Shown here one piece after another: positions 1 through 6,691 of a DNA stretch of 7,949 nt. A program made the translations under genes and the position numbers. Under the pieces are notes generated by a model. That model was not told the origin of the DNA. It was given only the letters and a program-made list of their open reading frames with translations, and searched no databases. Every line of letters starts with the position of its first letter. Positions within the stretch are counted from its first letter, which is position 1. This stretch comes from Bacillota bacterium (lineage in GTDB: Bacteria > Bacillota > Clostridia > Oscillospirales > Acutalibacteraceae): assembly GCA_023412845.1 (NCBI GenBank), contig JAEZRH010000067.1, positions 1-7,949 on the forward strand, given 5' to 3'.

Positions 1-90
1 TGGCCGAATACCGTCCAGGCCTCCCTTCAGGGCAAGATGACTGCCGCGCAGGCAATGCAGGCGCTGCAGAAAGGGCTTTACGGCAAATAA
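1..90 (+). CDS. Sugar ABC transporter substrate-binding protein, C-terminal end (partial)
   Basis: Frame 1 is open from the window edge to TAA at 88-90 and gives a 29-residue tail beginning WPNTVQASLQGKM and ending KGLYGK. Tails of the form 'Q..L.GK.TA.QAM..L' are typical of extracellular solute-binding proteins of the MalE/UgpB class (family 1), where the last helix packs on the closed lobe. Two matching permeases follow directly, the usual order in CUT1 sugar transporters. The mature protein would be a membrane-anchored lipoprotein outside the cell that captures the sugar, but its signal peptide and binding cleft lie outside the window, so the ligand cannot be judged. The call rests on the tail and on context. 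Confidence 0.72.
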   Translation, partial: WPNTVQASLQGKMTAAQAMQALQKGLYGK

Positions 91-105
91 CAAGGTAAAT
101 CTGCC

Positions 106-142
106 GGGGGCTGCGGAGCTCTTGCTCGGCGGCCCCCATTTT
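106..142 (+). terminator. Intercistronic hairpin between binding protein and permeases (attenuator-like)
   Basis: The arms at 106-119 and 124-137 form a 14-position stem with one G-U wobble and one G-G mismatch, closed by the loop TCTT. The stem is followed by ATTTT at 138-142, a short U-tract. A GC-rich hairpin after the binding-protein gene is a known arrangement in sugar ABC operons. It partly terminates transcription or protects the upstream mRNA, so that the binding protein is made in excess over the permeases. The short U-tract argues for partial rather than complete termination. Confidence 0.6.
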
Positions 143-158
143 AAAAGAGGTGGCTAAT

Positions 159-1037
159 TTGTTGCGGAAAAAGACTAACATATGGCCGTATCTTCTCATT
201 GCACCCGCGCTGATCATCATTTTGGCCGTGGTGTTCGTCCCGGCGGTCAACGCGATCCTCATGAGCTTTCAGAGCTATGACCTCCGCAGGCCTTCCGAGA
301 TCGGCTTTACCGGTCTGCAGAATTATATCGATATCTTCCAGGACCAGCTTTTCTGGACTTCCCTTCTCAAGACGATCCTCTGGGTCGTTTTCGGCGTAGG
401 GTTTCAGTTCGTTTTCGGATTTCTTCTTGCTTTGCTTTTGAACAGGAAATTTAAAGGCAGAGGAATTGCCCGCGCGATAAGCCTGATCCCATGGGTCACG
501 CCCGGCGTGCTGATCGGCCTGATGTGGAGATGGATCTACGACGGCAATTACGGTGTCTTGAACGATATTTTGCTCAGGCTCGGCCTGATCCACGACAAGA
601 TCCCATTCCTCGCGCAGTCGGGCTCGGCGTTCCCGGGCGTGATCGTCACCATCATCTGGCAGGGCATCCCGTTTTTCGCGCTGATGCTCCTCGCCGGGCT
701 GCAGGGCGTTCCGGCGGAGCTTTACGAGGCCGCGGATATCGACGGCGCCAGCAAGTTCCAGCAGCTTTTCAAGGTGACCATCCCTTCCATTAAAAACACC
801 ATTTTCGTCACGACGCTTCTGCGCATCATCTGGGTCGCGAACTCCGTCGACGTCATCTACAATATGACGGGCGGCGGGCCGGCCTACGCGACGCAAACCC
901 TCAGCGTGTATATCTTCAACGACGCGACGGCCCTGAACCTGGGGTATTCCTCGGCCATGTCGATTTTGCTGACCCTGCTGCTGCTGTTGGTCGCCGTGCC
1001 GTACCTCAGAAGCATGTTCCGGAACCAGGAGGCGTAA
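159..1037 (+). CDS. Carbohydrate ABC transporter permease, MalF/UgpA type
   Basis: Integral membrane subunit of a CUT1-type sugar importer that forms one half of the translocation channel. The 292-residue product has six hydrophobic segments (roughly 10-32, 66-91, 105-127, 155-180, 211-230 and 260-283). It carries the EAA loop at about 190-209 (EAADIDGASKFQQLF), the cytoplasmic helix that docks on the ATPase. Length is normal for the family. The frame is open from GTG at 150, but that codon lies inside the ribosome binding site GAGGTG (146-151). TTG at 159, seven bases downstream of the site, is therefore the better start; TTG at 162 is also possible. The next gene begins one base after this stop. 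No ATPase gene is present nearby, as is common where a shared MsmX/UgpC-like ATPase serves several importers. Substrate unknown. Confidence 0.93.
   Translation: MLRKKTNIWPYLLIAPALIIILAVVFVPAVNAILMSFQSYDLRRPSEIGFTGLQNYIDIFQDQLFWTSLLKTILWVVFGVGFQFVFGFLLALLLNRKFKGRGIARAISLIPWVTPGVLIGLMWRWIYDGNYGVLNDILLRLGLIHDKIPFLAQSGSAFPGVIVTIIWQGIPFFALMLLAGLQGVPAELYEAADIDGASKFQQLFKVTIPSIKNTIFVTTLLRIIWVANSVDVIYNMTGGGPAYATQTLSVYIFNDATALNLGYSSAMSILLTLLLLLVAVPYLRSMFRNQEA
1027..1032 (+). promoter_or_regulatory. Ribosome binding site of second permease, inside the end of the first
   Basis: AGGAGG lies six bases before the ATG at 1039 and within the last codons of the upstream permease. The reading frames are separated by one base, so ribosomes finishing the first permease can start the second. 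This suits the need for equal amounts of the two channel halves. Confidence 0.75.
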
Positions 1038-1038
1038 C

Positions 1039-1875
1039 ATGAGAGAGAATAAACGTTTTTCCAGCAGGTTTGTAAGCCTGTATCTTCCGCTTTTCGTCAT
1101 GCTCGTTTTCCTTCTGTTCCCGTTTTACTGGATGTTCGTCACCTCGCTCAAGACGGACACCGAACTCTACGGCAGCATGGTCACCTACTGGCCGAAAATG
1201 CCGACGGCGGATTCCTACCGCAAGCTGTTCACGGATTTCAACTTTTTAAATCCGATGGGCAACAGCCTGATTGTTGCGATCAGCACCACGATCATTTCGC
1301 TTGCGGTTTCCACCCTTGCGGCCTACGCGTTCTCGCGCTTCCGCTTCCGGGGAAGAAAAGGCTTCATGATGCTGTTCCTCACGAACAACATGTTCCCAAC
1401 GGTGCTGCTGCTGATCCCGCTCTATTCCATCATGCGCAGCCTCAACCTGCTCTACACGCCCATGTCGCTGGTGTTTTCGTATACCACGTTTACCATTCCT
1501 TTTTCCGTCTGGCTGCTGAACGGCTACCTCAATGACCTCCCCATTTCGCTGGAAGAGGCCGCCGAGGTGGACGGCTGCAACAAGGCGCAGGCGTTCCTGA
1601 AGATCATCCTCCCCGTGCTGGTGCCGTGCCTTGTGGCAACCGGAGTCTATATCTTCATGAATTCCTGGAACGAGTACACGTTCGCCGTCATGTTCACCAA
1701 CGAGAACAACCGGACCATTCCGGTCGCGCTGAACAACCTGATCGGCGAGCTCGGCGTGCAGTGGGGCCTGCTGACGGCAGGCGGCATCATCACCGTCATC
1801 CCGGTCTGCGTCATGTTCTTCTTCGCCCAGAAGCGTCTTGTCGAAGGACTGACCGCGGGAGCAGTCAAAGGATGA
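1039..1875 (+). CDS. Carbohydrate ABC transporter permease, MalG/UgpE type
   Basis: Second channel-forming subunit of the sugar importer and partner of the gene just upstream. The 278-residue protein has six hydrophobic segments (about 11-36, 74-97, 108-130, 139-160, 187-208 and 240-262). Its EAA loop lies at about 162-182 (EEAAEVDGCNKAQAF), the ATPase docking site in the cytoplasm. MalG-family hallmarks include the N-terminal 'FPFYWMFVTSLKT' segment and 'NSWNEYTFAVMF' before the last helices. Length is typical. ATG at 1039 is set by a good AGGAGG site. A 46-base gap separates it from the transketolase gene, which is consistent with one transcript. Substrate cannot be read from the sequence. 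Confidence 0.94.
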   Translation: MRENKRFSSRFVSLYLPLFVMLVFLLFPFYWMFVTSLKTDTELYGSMVTYWPKMPTADSYRKLFTDFNFLNPMGNSLIVAISTTIISLAVSTLAAYAFSRFRFRGRKGFMMLFLTNNMFPTVLLLIPLYSIMRSLNLLYTPMSLVFSYTTFTIPFSVWLLNGYLNDLPISLEEAAEVDGCNKAQAFLKIILPVLVPCLVATGVYIFMNSWNEYTFAVMFTNENNRTIPVALNNLIGELGVQWGLLTAGGIITVIPVCVMFFFAQKRLVEGLTAGAVKG

Positions 1876-1906
1876 GCTTGCGGGCCTACCGTGAAAGCTC
1901 AAATTT

Positions 1907-1913
1907 AAAGGAG
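1907..1913 (+). promoter_or_regulatory. Ribosome binding site of transketolase N-terminal subunit
   Basis: AAAGGAG lies eight bases before ATG 1922 and decides that start. An ATG at 1915 is in another frame and too close to the site. No promoter or terminator is evident in the 46-base gap from the permease, apart from a weak 6-bp inverted repeat (1874-1879 with 1895-1900). Confidence 0.7.
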
Positions 1914-1921
1914 TATGAAAG

Positions 1922-2740
1922 ATGAATGACGAAAACCTGAACCAGAAGGCGAAGCAGCTCCGGGCGGACATTCTCCGCATGCTTTACACCTGCCAGTCCG
2001 GCCATCCGGGCGGCTCCCTTTCCTGTGTGGAGATTCTGCTGGCCCTTTACTATAAAGTCGCCCGCGTGGACCCGAAAAATCCCGGCTGGGAAGACCGCGA
2101 CCGCATCGTGCTGAGCAAAGGCCACGCGTGCCCCGCGCTGTACGCCGTCCTCGCCGACAAGGGCTATTTCCCGCGCGAGGATCTCTGGACGATCCGCCAG
2201 CTCGGCAGCCACCTGCAGGGCCACCCGGATATGCGCAAGACCAGGGGCGTCGACTGCAACACCGGTTCCCTCGGCCAGGGCGTTGCCATTGCCATGGGCA
2301 TGGCGCTCGCGGCAAAATACAAGAAGAAGGATTATAAGGTCTATGCGATCACCGGCGACGGCGAATCGCAGGAGGGCCTTGTGTGGGAGGCGGCGATGGC
2401 CGCGGCCCACTATAAGCTGGATAATTACACCGTGCTGCTCGACCACAACCGCCTGCAGATCGACGGGTCGAACGACCAGGTCATGAGCCTCGGCGACATT
2501 GTTTCCAAATACAGGGCGTTCGGCTTCGAATGCTACAAGGTGGACGGTCACGACGTCGACGCAATCGTCGGGGCGCTGAACGCTCCCTTCAACGGCAAGC
2601 CGAAATTCATCTGCTGCGAGACGGTCAAGGGCAAGGGCGTTTCTTTTATGGAAGACCAGTTCGGCTGGCACGGAAAAGCCCCGAACAAGGACGAATACAC
2701 GGCCGCAATGAAAGAACTGGGGGTATCTGTCAATGGGTAA
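1922..2740 (+). CDS. Transketolase, N-terminal (thiamine-diphosphate binding) subunit
   Basis: One subunit of a two-gene transketolase, a cytoplasmic enzyme that moves a two-carbon ketol unit between sugar phosphates. The 272-residue protein matches the PP domain of full-length transketolase. It has SGHPGG at 26-31, LSKGHA around 64-69, GSLGQG at 115-120, and the thiamine-diphosphate/Mg motif GDGESQEG at 145-152 with its partner Asn176. VDGHD lies at 217-221 and FGWHGK near 247-252. It lacks the Pyr and C-terminal domains, which the next gene supplies. This is a natural split, common in clostridia and archaea, not a frameshift: both halves have their own start and are full length. The stop overlaps the next start by eight bases. 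Its place in a sugar-transport operon suggests a dedicated catabolic role, although a general pentose-phosphate role is possible. Confidence 0.95.
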   Translation: MNDENLNQKAKQLRADILRMLYTCQSGHPGGSLSCVEILLALYYKVARVDPKNPGWEDRDRIVLSKGHACPALYAVLADKGYFPREDLWTIRQLGSHLQGHPDMRKTRGVDCNTGSLGQGVAIAMGMALAAKYKKKDYKVYAITGDGESQEGLVWEAAMAAAHYKLDNYTVLLDHNRLQIDGSNDQVMSLGDIVSKYRAFGFECYKVDGHDVDAIVGALNAPFNGKPKFICCETVKGKGVSFMEDQFGWHGKAPNKDEYTAAMKELGVSVNG

Positions 2741-3659
2741 ATCACTGAGGGTCGCATACGGTGAGGCACTGGTCGAGCTTGGGAAAAAGAACGACAAGGT
2801 CGTCGTCTTGGACGCGGACCTTGCCCACGCCACGCAGACCGCGATGTTTGCCTCCGAATTTCCGGACCGCTTTTTCAATCTTGGCATCGCCGAGGACGAC
2901 CTGATGTGCGCGGCCGCCGGCTTCGCGCATTCCGGTCTCATCCCTTTTGCGAGCACGTTCGCGCTGTTCGGCGCGGGCCGTGCCTATGAGATCATCCGCA
3001 ACTCCATCAGCTATGTGAACGCGAACGTGAAGTTCGGCTTCTCCCACTCCGGCCTGAGCGTCGGCGAGGACGGCGGCAGCCACCAGAGCATCGAGGACAT
3101 TGCCCTGATGCGCGAGCTGCCCGGCATGACGATCTTCGTCCCTTGCGACCCGACGGAAACGAGAAAAGCCGTGTTCGCCGCCGCCGAGATCAACGGCCCG
3201 GTCTACATCCGCGTCGCGCGTCCGCCGTGCGAGGACTACACCGACGCCTCCACACCGTTCATTCCCGGCAAGGCCAACGTGATGAAAGACGGTTCCGACG
3301 TCTGCATCATCTCCTGTGGGCTGATGATCCCCTACGCCCTGCGCGCCGCCGACATGCTCGCGGGCGAAGGCGTGAGCGCCGCCGTGGTGAACATCCACAC
3401 CATCAAGCCGATCGACGCGGAGACCATCCTTACATTCGCGAACAAGTGCGGCGCAGTTGTGACCGCAGAGGAGCATTCCATCATCGGCGGGCTCGGTTCC
3501 GCCGTCGCGGAGGTCCTCGCGGGCAATTCCTCCGCAAAATTCGCGCGCGTCGGAATCCAGGACAAGTTCGGCCAGTCCGGCCGCCCCGACGATCTTTTCA
3601 AAGCCTACGGTCTCACCGCGGAAAACATCGCAGAACAGTGCAAAAAATTAAAGAAATAA
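2733..3659 (+). CDS. Transketolase, C-terminal (Pyr plus C-terminal domain) subunit
   Basis: Partner subunit that completes the transketolase active site in the cytoplasm. The 308-residue product has a Pyr domain in roughly the first 170 residues. It includes FFNLGIAEDDL, with Glu54 matching the conserved glutamate that activates the thiamine-diphosphate pyrimidine ring, and GEDGGSHQSIED at 111-122 with a conserved His117. The transketolase C-terminal domain follows from about 190 to the end (IHTIKPID, then EEHSIIGGLGSAVAE). ATG at 2733 lies inside the end of the upstream gene in another frame, preceded by a G-rich stretch (about 2718-2723). Translation is therefore probably coupled to the N-terminal subunit and gives equal amounts. 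Similar two-gene forms include apulose-4-phosphate transketolase (AptAB) and the sulfoglycolytic SqwGH. The sequence alone does not say which substrate this pair uses. Confidence 0.95.
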   Translation: MGKSLRVAYGEALVELGKKNDKVVVLDADLAHATQTAMFASEFPDRFFNLGIAEDDLMCAAAGFAHSGLIPFASTFALFGAGRAYEIIRNSISYVNANVKFGFSHSGLSVGEDGGSHQSIEDIALMRELPGMTIFVPCDPTETRKAVFAAAEINGPVYIRVARPPCEDYTDASTPFIPGKANVMKDGSDVCIISCGLMIPYALRAADMLAGEGVSAAVVNIHTIKPIDAETILTFANKCGAVVTAEEHSIIGGLGSAVAEVLAGNSSAKFARVGIQDKFGQSGRPDDLFKAYGLTAENIAEQCKKLKK

Positions 3660-3673
3660 GAGGGAAAACAGCA

Positions 3674-4075
3674 ATGGAGATCAAAAAATTTGAATTCGAG
3701 GGCGAAGGCCTGACACGCGTTTATGAAAACGAGAACTGGACGGTCGGCATCAAGAACTGGAAGCCCGCCAACGACATCGCGAACACCGACTGCCTGGAGC
3801 GCCACAATAAGACCGACGAGCTGTTCGTGCTGATCGCAGGCGAATGCGTCCTGCTTTACGCGAACGAAGTAGACGGCCAGCTGGAGATCGGCGCGGTCAA
3901 AATGGAGCCGAAGAAGGTCTACGATATTCCGCCGACGCTGTGGCACAACACCGTCACCAAAAAGGACACGAAGCTGATTCTGATCGAGGATTCCGCGACC
4001 GGTTCCGCGAACAGCGACGTGCTGAACCTCACCCCGGAGCAGATCGCCCGCGTAAAGGAACTTGTCGCGCAGTAA
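3674..4075 (+). CDS. Small cupin-fold protein of unknown function
   Basis: A 133-residue single-domain protein with a recognisable but altered cupin core. Motif 1 appears as ERHNKTDE..VLIAG (42-56): His44 and Glu49 stand at usual metal-ligand positions, but the first histidine of the common HxH pair is replaced by Glu42. Motif 2 appears as DIPPTLWHNT (84-93) with His91. Glu42/His44/Glu49/His91 could bind a divalent metal. Small cupins act as sugar isomerases or epimerases, dioxygenases, lyases or ligand sensors. In this operon a sugar-phosphate isomerase or mutarotase-like role is plausible but unproven. ATG 3674 has AAGAGGG at 3658-3664 and follows the transketolase stop by 14 bases, so it is part of the operon. 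I do not recognise a named family member. Confidence 0.85.
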   Translation: MEIKKFEFEGEGLTRVYENENWTVGIKNWKPANDIANTDCLERHNKTDELFVLIAGECVLLYANEVDGQLEIGAVKMEPKKVYDIPPTLWHNTVTKKDTKLILIEDSATGSANSDVLNLTPEQIARVKELVAQ

Positions 4076-4090
4076 AATTTGTGATAAAAT
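4062..4090 (+). promoter_or_regulatory. Possible internal sigma-A promoter before the epimerase gene
   Basis: TTGTCG at 4062-4067 and TAAAAT at 4085-4090 are separated by exactly 17 bases. They match the TTGACA/TATAAT consensus at 4 of 6 and 5 of 6 positions. The -35 lies in the last codons of the cupin gene. Transcripts would start near 4097 and run through the structured leader into the epimerase gene. An AT-rich stretch in GC-rich surroundings supports it, but chance matches are common. Confidence 0.4.
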
Positions 4091-4110
4091 CATTGTGAGA
4101 AAATGACATG

Positions 4111-4143
4111 GCCCGGGCGGAGGGAGCAACCTTCCGCCCGGGC
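4111..4143 (+). promoter_or_regulatory. 14-bp GC-rich hairpin in the epimerase leader
   Basis: The arms at 4111-4124 and 4130-4143 pair over 14 positions, with a single G-U wobble, around the loop AGCAA. No U-tract follows (next bases TGCGGCG), so this is not an ordinary intrinsic terminator. It may stabilise the downstream or upstream mRNA, block exonuclease, or take part in leader control. It sits between the cupin stop and the epimerase start. Confidence 0.6.
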
Positions 4144-4161
4144 TGCGGCGTAAAGAGAAGT

Positions 4162-4186
4162 CCGCACCGGGTCCGCGCCCGTGCGG
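4162..4186 (+). promoter_or_regulatory. Second leader hairpin before the epimerase, with a competing pairing
   Basis: CCGCAC (4162-4167) pairs with GTGCGG (4181-4186), extended by GGG (4169-4171) with CCC (4178-4180) across a one-base bulge. CCGCA (4162-4166) can instead pair with TGCGG at 4144-4148 just upstream, so two exclusive folds are possible. The ribosome binding site (about 4203-4210) lies 16 bases further on and is not covered by either fold. In GC-rich DNA such short pairings may be accidental. Confidence 0.3.
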
Positions 4187-4215
4187 GCTCCATCCTGAAA
4201 AAAGAAGGGATTATC

Positions 4216-5091
4216 ATGAATCAGACCATCCGCAGCGGCGGCATGCAGGCAGTCATCAAATCGACGGGGGCCGAGCTTTCTTCCCTGACGGCTTCCGGAA
4301 CCGAGTACCTCTGGCAGGGCGACCCGCAGTACTGGCACTCGCAGTCGCCGGTGCTGTTCCCCATCGTCGGCGGCCTGCGCAACAAGACGGCCGCGACGGC
4401 CAACGGCGGCACCTGCCATATGGAGCGCCACGGCGTGGTGCGCAAACGCGAGTTCGAGCTGACGGGCAGCACGGAATCTTCCGCGGAGTTCACCATCCGT
4501 TCCTCCGAAGAGACGAAGAAGGAGTTCCCGTACGATTTTGAGTTCCGCGTGAACTACTCGGTCGAGGGCAAAACGTTGACCTACGCCATGACGGCCGTGA
4601 ACACCGGCAAAGACGTGATGCCCTATTTCGTCGGTGGTCACCCGGCGTTCCGCTGCCCCCTGCTGGACGGCGAAAAATTCGAGGACTATGTCGTGGAATT
4701 CGCGGAGAAGGAATACGCGGCCTGCCCGCGCGCCCTGCTGGACGGCCTGGCCGACGTGAACCACCGTCAGGTGGTGCTGAACAACGAGAAGGTGTTCCGT
4801 CTGGACCGTGCCTGGTTCGCCTACGACTGCCAGGTCTTCGACCAGCTTCACTCCCGCTCCGCCGCGCTCGTGAACCCCGCGACGGGGCGCGGCGTGCGCG
4901 TGGATTTCCCCGGTTTCGACTATTTCATCCTCTGGACGAGCAAAAACGGCGGCAATTTCATGGCGCTTGAGCCATGGACCGGCCTGACCACCTGCACCGA
5001 CGAAGACGACGTGCTGGAACACAAGCGCGGGGTGAAATTCCTGAACCCCGGCGAAGAACGCACCCACGCGTTCACCATTACGCTGCTGTAA
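4216..5091 (+). CDS. Aldose 1-epimerase family protein (GalM superfamily, LacX-like)
   Basis: Predicted cytoplasmic sugar mutarotase that interconverts alpha and beta anomers of an aldose or related sugar. The 291-residue product carries the superfamily signatures in order: FPIVGGLRNK at 48-57, MERHGVVR at 69-76 (Arg71 and His72, substrate contacts), GGHPAF at 120-125 (His122, matching the catalytic acid of GalM), FDYFILWT at 234-241, and ALEPWTG at 250-256 (Glu252, matching the catalytic base). Length and motif spacing fit the short LacX-like branch rather than classical GalM of about 340 residues. ATG 4216 is chosen because AGAAGGGA (4203-4210) precedes it at good spacing. The frame stays open upstream to 4108, but that part crosses the leader hairpins and has no ribosome binding site. 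It is the last gene of the operon, followed by a strong terminator. The true sugar is unknown. Confidence 0.9.
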   Translation: MNQTIRSGGMQAVIKSTGAELSSLTASGTEYLWQGDPQYWHSQSPVLFPIVGGLRNKTAATANGGTCHMERHGVVRKREFELTGSTESSAEFTIRSSEETKKEFPYDFEFRVNYSVEGKTLTYAMTAVNTGKDVMPYFVGGHPAFRCPLLDGEKFEDYVVEFAEKEYAACPRALLDGLADVNHRQVVLNNEKVFRLDRAWFAYDCQVFDQLHSRSAALVNPATGRGVRVDFPGFDYFILWTSKNGGNFMALEPWTGLTTCTDEDDVLEHKRGVKFLNPGEERTHAFTITLL

Positions 5092-5108
5092 AAAACAGAC
5101 GGTAAGTA

Positions 5109-5142
5109 AAAAGCCCCGCGGATTTGTTTCCGCGGGGCTTTT
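5109..5142. terminator. Bidirectional intrinsic terminator between convergent genes
   Basis: GCCCCGCGG (5113-5121) pairs perfectly with CCGCGGGGC (5130-5138) around an 8-base loop. AAAA (5109-5112) lies upstream and TTTT (5139-5142) downstream. Read on + it ends the sugar operon with a U-tract. Read on - it gives the same stem followed by TTTTTACTT and ends the recombinase transcript. It lies 18 bases after the epimerase stop and 16 bases beyond the recombinase stop. Confidence 0.92.
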
Positions 5143-5158
5143 GTGCATCCGGGGCGCG

Positions 5159-6664
5159 TCAGGTTTTCCAGAAGATTTGTACTTCCTCCGCCGTGGCGTA
5201 GATCACTTCAATGAGTGCCGCCGCAGCTTTGCGTTTGTCCTCCAGCGTCAGATCCCCCCACAGCGCCGCGGGGCCGCGCACCTCCCCGCGGCGCGCCTGC
5301 GCTCCGCACTCTGCGGCGAGCACGGCCAGACGGCTTTCCAGTTCCCCGCGCCGGGCCTCCAGCTCTTCCATGCGGCGGCCGATGCGGCCGAGCAGCGCGC
5401 CGTCGGCAAACGCGATCTTCGCGGAAAGCGAGCGCAGTTCGCTTTCCGCAGCGTCCCGCTCCGCGCGCAGGGCGGAGGCCTCCGGCGCTTCACCCCGCTC
5501 CGGCCCGCCGTCGGGTAGAAGGACGGAGAATTCCGCCAGCTTGCGCATGATTTCTTCCCCGACGAGGCGCTCTACCTCGTCGGCGTGCAAAAGGCCCGGC
5601 CCCGGGCACGCGCCGGAATCCATTTTCCGGCTGCATAGAAAATAGCGCACGCGCCGATCCGGATATTGTTTGCAGGTCAGCGCGTAATGGCACACGCCGC
5701 ATTTGAGCAGGCCGGCCAGCCAGGTGTTGCGCACCTTGCGGCCGGTTTGCACCTGTTTGTTGCGCAGGCATTTCACGCGGCAGGCAAGCCACACATCAGC
5801 CGGAACAATGCCCTCGTGCGGTGCCAGCACCAGCCGGCTGCCGTTCAGCCTGGCCTGCTTGCGCCCGGCAGCGCCACGCCCTTTGTAGTAGTAGCAGCCG
5901 TTCGTGCCGATGAAATCCTCCCGGGGCGATTCGATCTCGGTCCCCTGCCCGGCGAAGAAATCGTAGATCTCGGCGTCGGCCCGCACGTAGGCCGGGTTCT
6001 TGAGGCAGGCGGCGATGCGCGCACGCGACCACGGCTTGCCCCGGCAGGTCAGACCCTGCGCGGCGAAAGAGGCCGCCACGTCACCGTACGAGGCGGAGGG
6101 GTCGGCGTACCGTCCGTACATCCTCCGCACCAGCTCCGCTTCCCCCGGCTCCGCCACATAGGTTTTCGTCCGTTTCCCGTGCAGCGCCGCGTCAGCCAGA
6201 CGGAACCCGTAGGGCACGCGCCCGCCCATGTAAAAGCCCTTGCCGCTGCGGGAATAGTAGGCGTCGGTCACGCGCTGTTGGATGGTTTCCCGCTCCAGCT
6301 GGGCGAATACCATGCAGATGTTCAGCATGGCCCGGCCAATGGGCGCGGACGTGTCGAATTTTTCCGTGGAGGAGATGAAATCCACATGATATTGCTCAAA
6401 AAGGGTCATCATGTTGGCAAAGTCGAGAATGGAGCGGCTGATGCGGTCCAGCCGGTAAACGACGACCGCTGTGACCTCGCCCCTGCGGATGTCCGCTACG
6501 AGCCGCCGGAACTGCGGCCGGTCGGTGTTTTTGCCGCTGTAGCCGATATCGGCGTAGACGCGGCAGGGCTCGCCCTTCGCCTCATACCGGCAGATCTCGG
6601 CCTGGCTTTCGGCCGAGATGCTGTCCTCACGCTCCACCGACTGCCGCACGTAGATCGCGGTCAT
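5159..6664 (-). CDS. Large serine site-specific recombinase
   Basis: DNA recombinase that cuts and rejoins short attachment sites through a serine-DNA bond, as in integration, excision or inversion of mobile DNA. The 501-residue protein starts with a resolvase catalytic domain (about 1-140): IYVRQS with nucleophile Ser9 and Arg7, GYSGKNTDRPQF at 41-52, and YRLDRISRS at 70-78 with catalytic Arg74 and Arg77. The recombinase DNA-binding domain spans about 145-290. A zinc ribbon follows with Cys322, Cys325, Cys344 and Cys353, then a charged Ala/Glu/Arg-rich coiled coil at about 395-455. All expected domains are present, so it looks active. ATG 6664 has the purine-rich site GGAGAGGGGG (6672-6681) seven bases upstream. 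It follows a 54-codon gene by 27 bases, probably in the same transcript. It faces the sugar operon and shares its terminator. Whether it belongs to a larger element cannot be told here. Confidence 0.95.
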   Translation of the reverse strand: MTAIYVRQSVEREDSISAESQAEICRYEAKGEPCRVYADIGYSGKNTDRPQFRRLVADIRRGEVTAVVVYRLDRISRSILDFANMMTLFEQYHVDFISSTEKFDTSAPIGRAMLNICMVFAQLERETIQQRVTDAYYSRSGKGFYMGGRVPYGFRLADAALHGKRTKTYVAEPGEAELVRRMYGRYADPSASYGDVAASFAAQGLTCRGKPWSRARIAACLKNPAYVRADAEIYDFFAGQGTEIESPREDFIGTNGCYYYKGRGAAGRKQARLNGSRLVLAPHEGIVPADVWLACRVKCLRNKQVQTGRKVRNTWLAGLLKCGVCHYALTCKQYPDRRVRYFLCSRKMDSGACPGPGLLHADEVERLVGEEIMRKLAEFSVLLPDGGPERGEAPEASALRAERDAAESELRSLSAKIAFADGALLGRIGRRMEELEARRGELESRLAVLAAECGAQARRGEVRGPAALWGDLTLEDKRKAAAALIEVIYATAEEVQIFWKT

Positions 6665-6691
6665 CCTTTCGCCCCCTCTCCACGGAACGGT

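Noticed and set aside
141..1100. - strand open frame of 319 codons opposite the first permease
   Set aside because: It mirrors the permease codons, is rich in Arg/Asp/Gln, and has no motif.
1886..2956. Long - strand open frame of 356 codons opposite the transketolase genes
   Set aside because: It is the antisense shadow of two well-supported genes, with Val/Ala/His-rich composition and no recognisable domain.
3143..3673. Upstream extension of the cupin frame to 3143
   Set aside because: It overlaps the transketolase C-terminal gene in another frame with Arg-rich nonsense content. The real start is ATG 3674, with a ribosome binding site.
4111..4143. Hairpin as an intrinsic terminator of the cupin transcript
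   Set aside because: No U-tract follows the stem, so simple intrinsic termination is unlikely. It was kept as a leader or stabilising structure.
4108..4215. N-terminal extension of the epimerase to position 4108
   Set aside because: The extension crosses two hairpins, lacks a ribosome binding site and gives a Gly/Arg-rich stretch not seen in the family. ATG 4216 has a proper site and fits the family start.
4090..5148. - strand open frame of 352 codons opposite the epimerase
   Set aside because: It is antisense to a gene with conserved catalytic motifs, and it runs through the terminator and leader hairpins.
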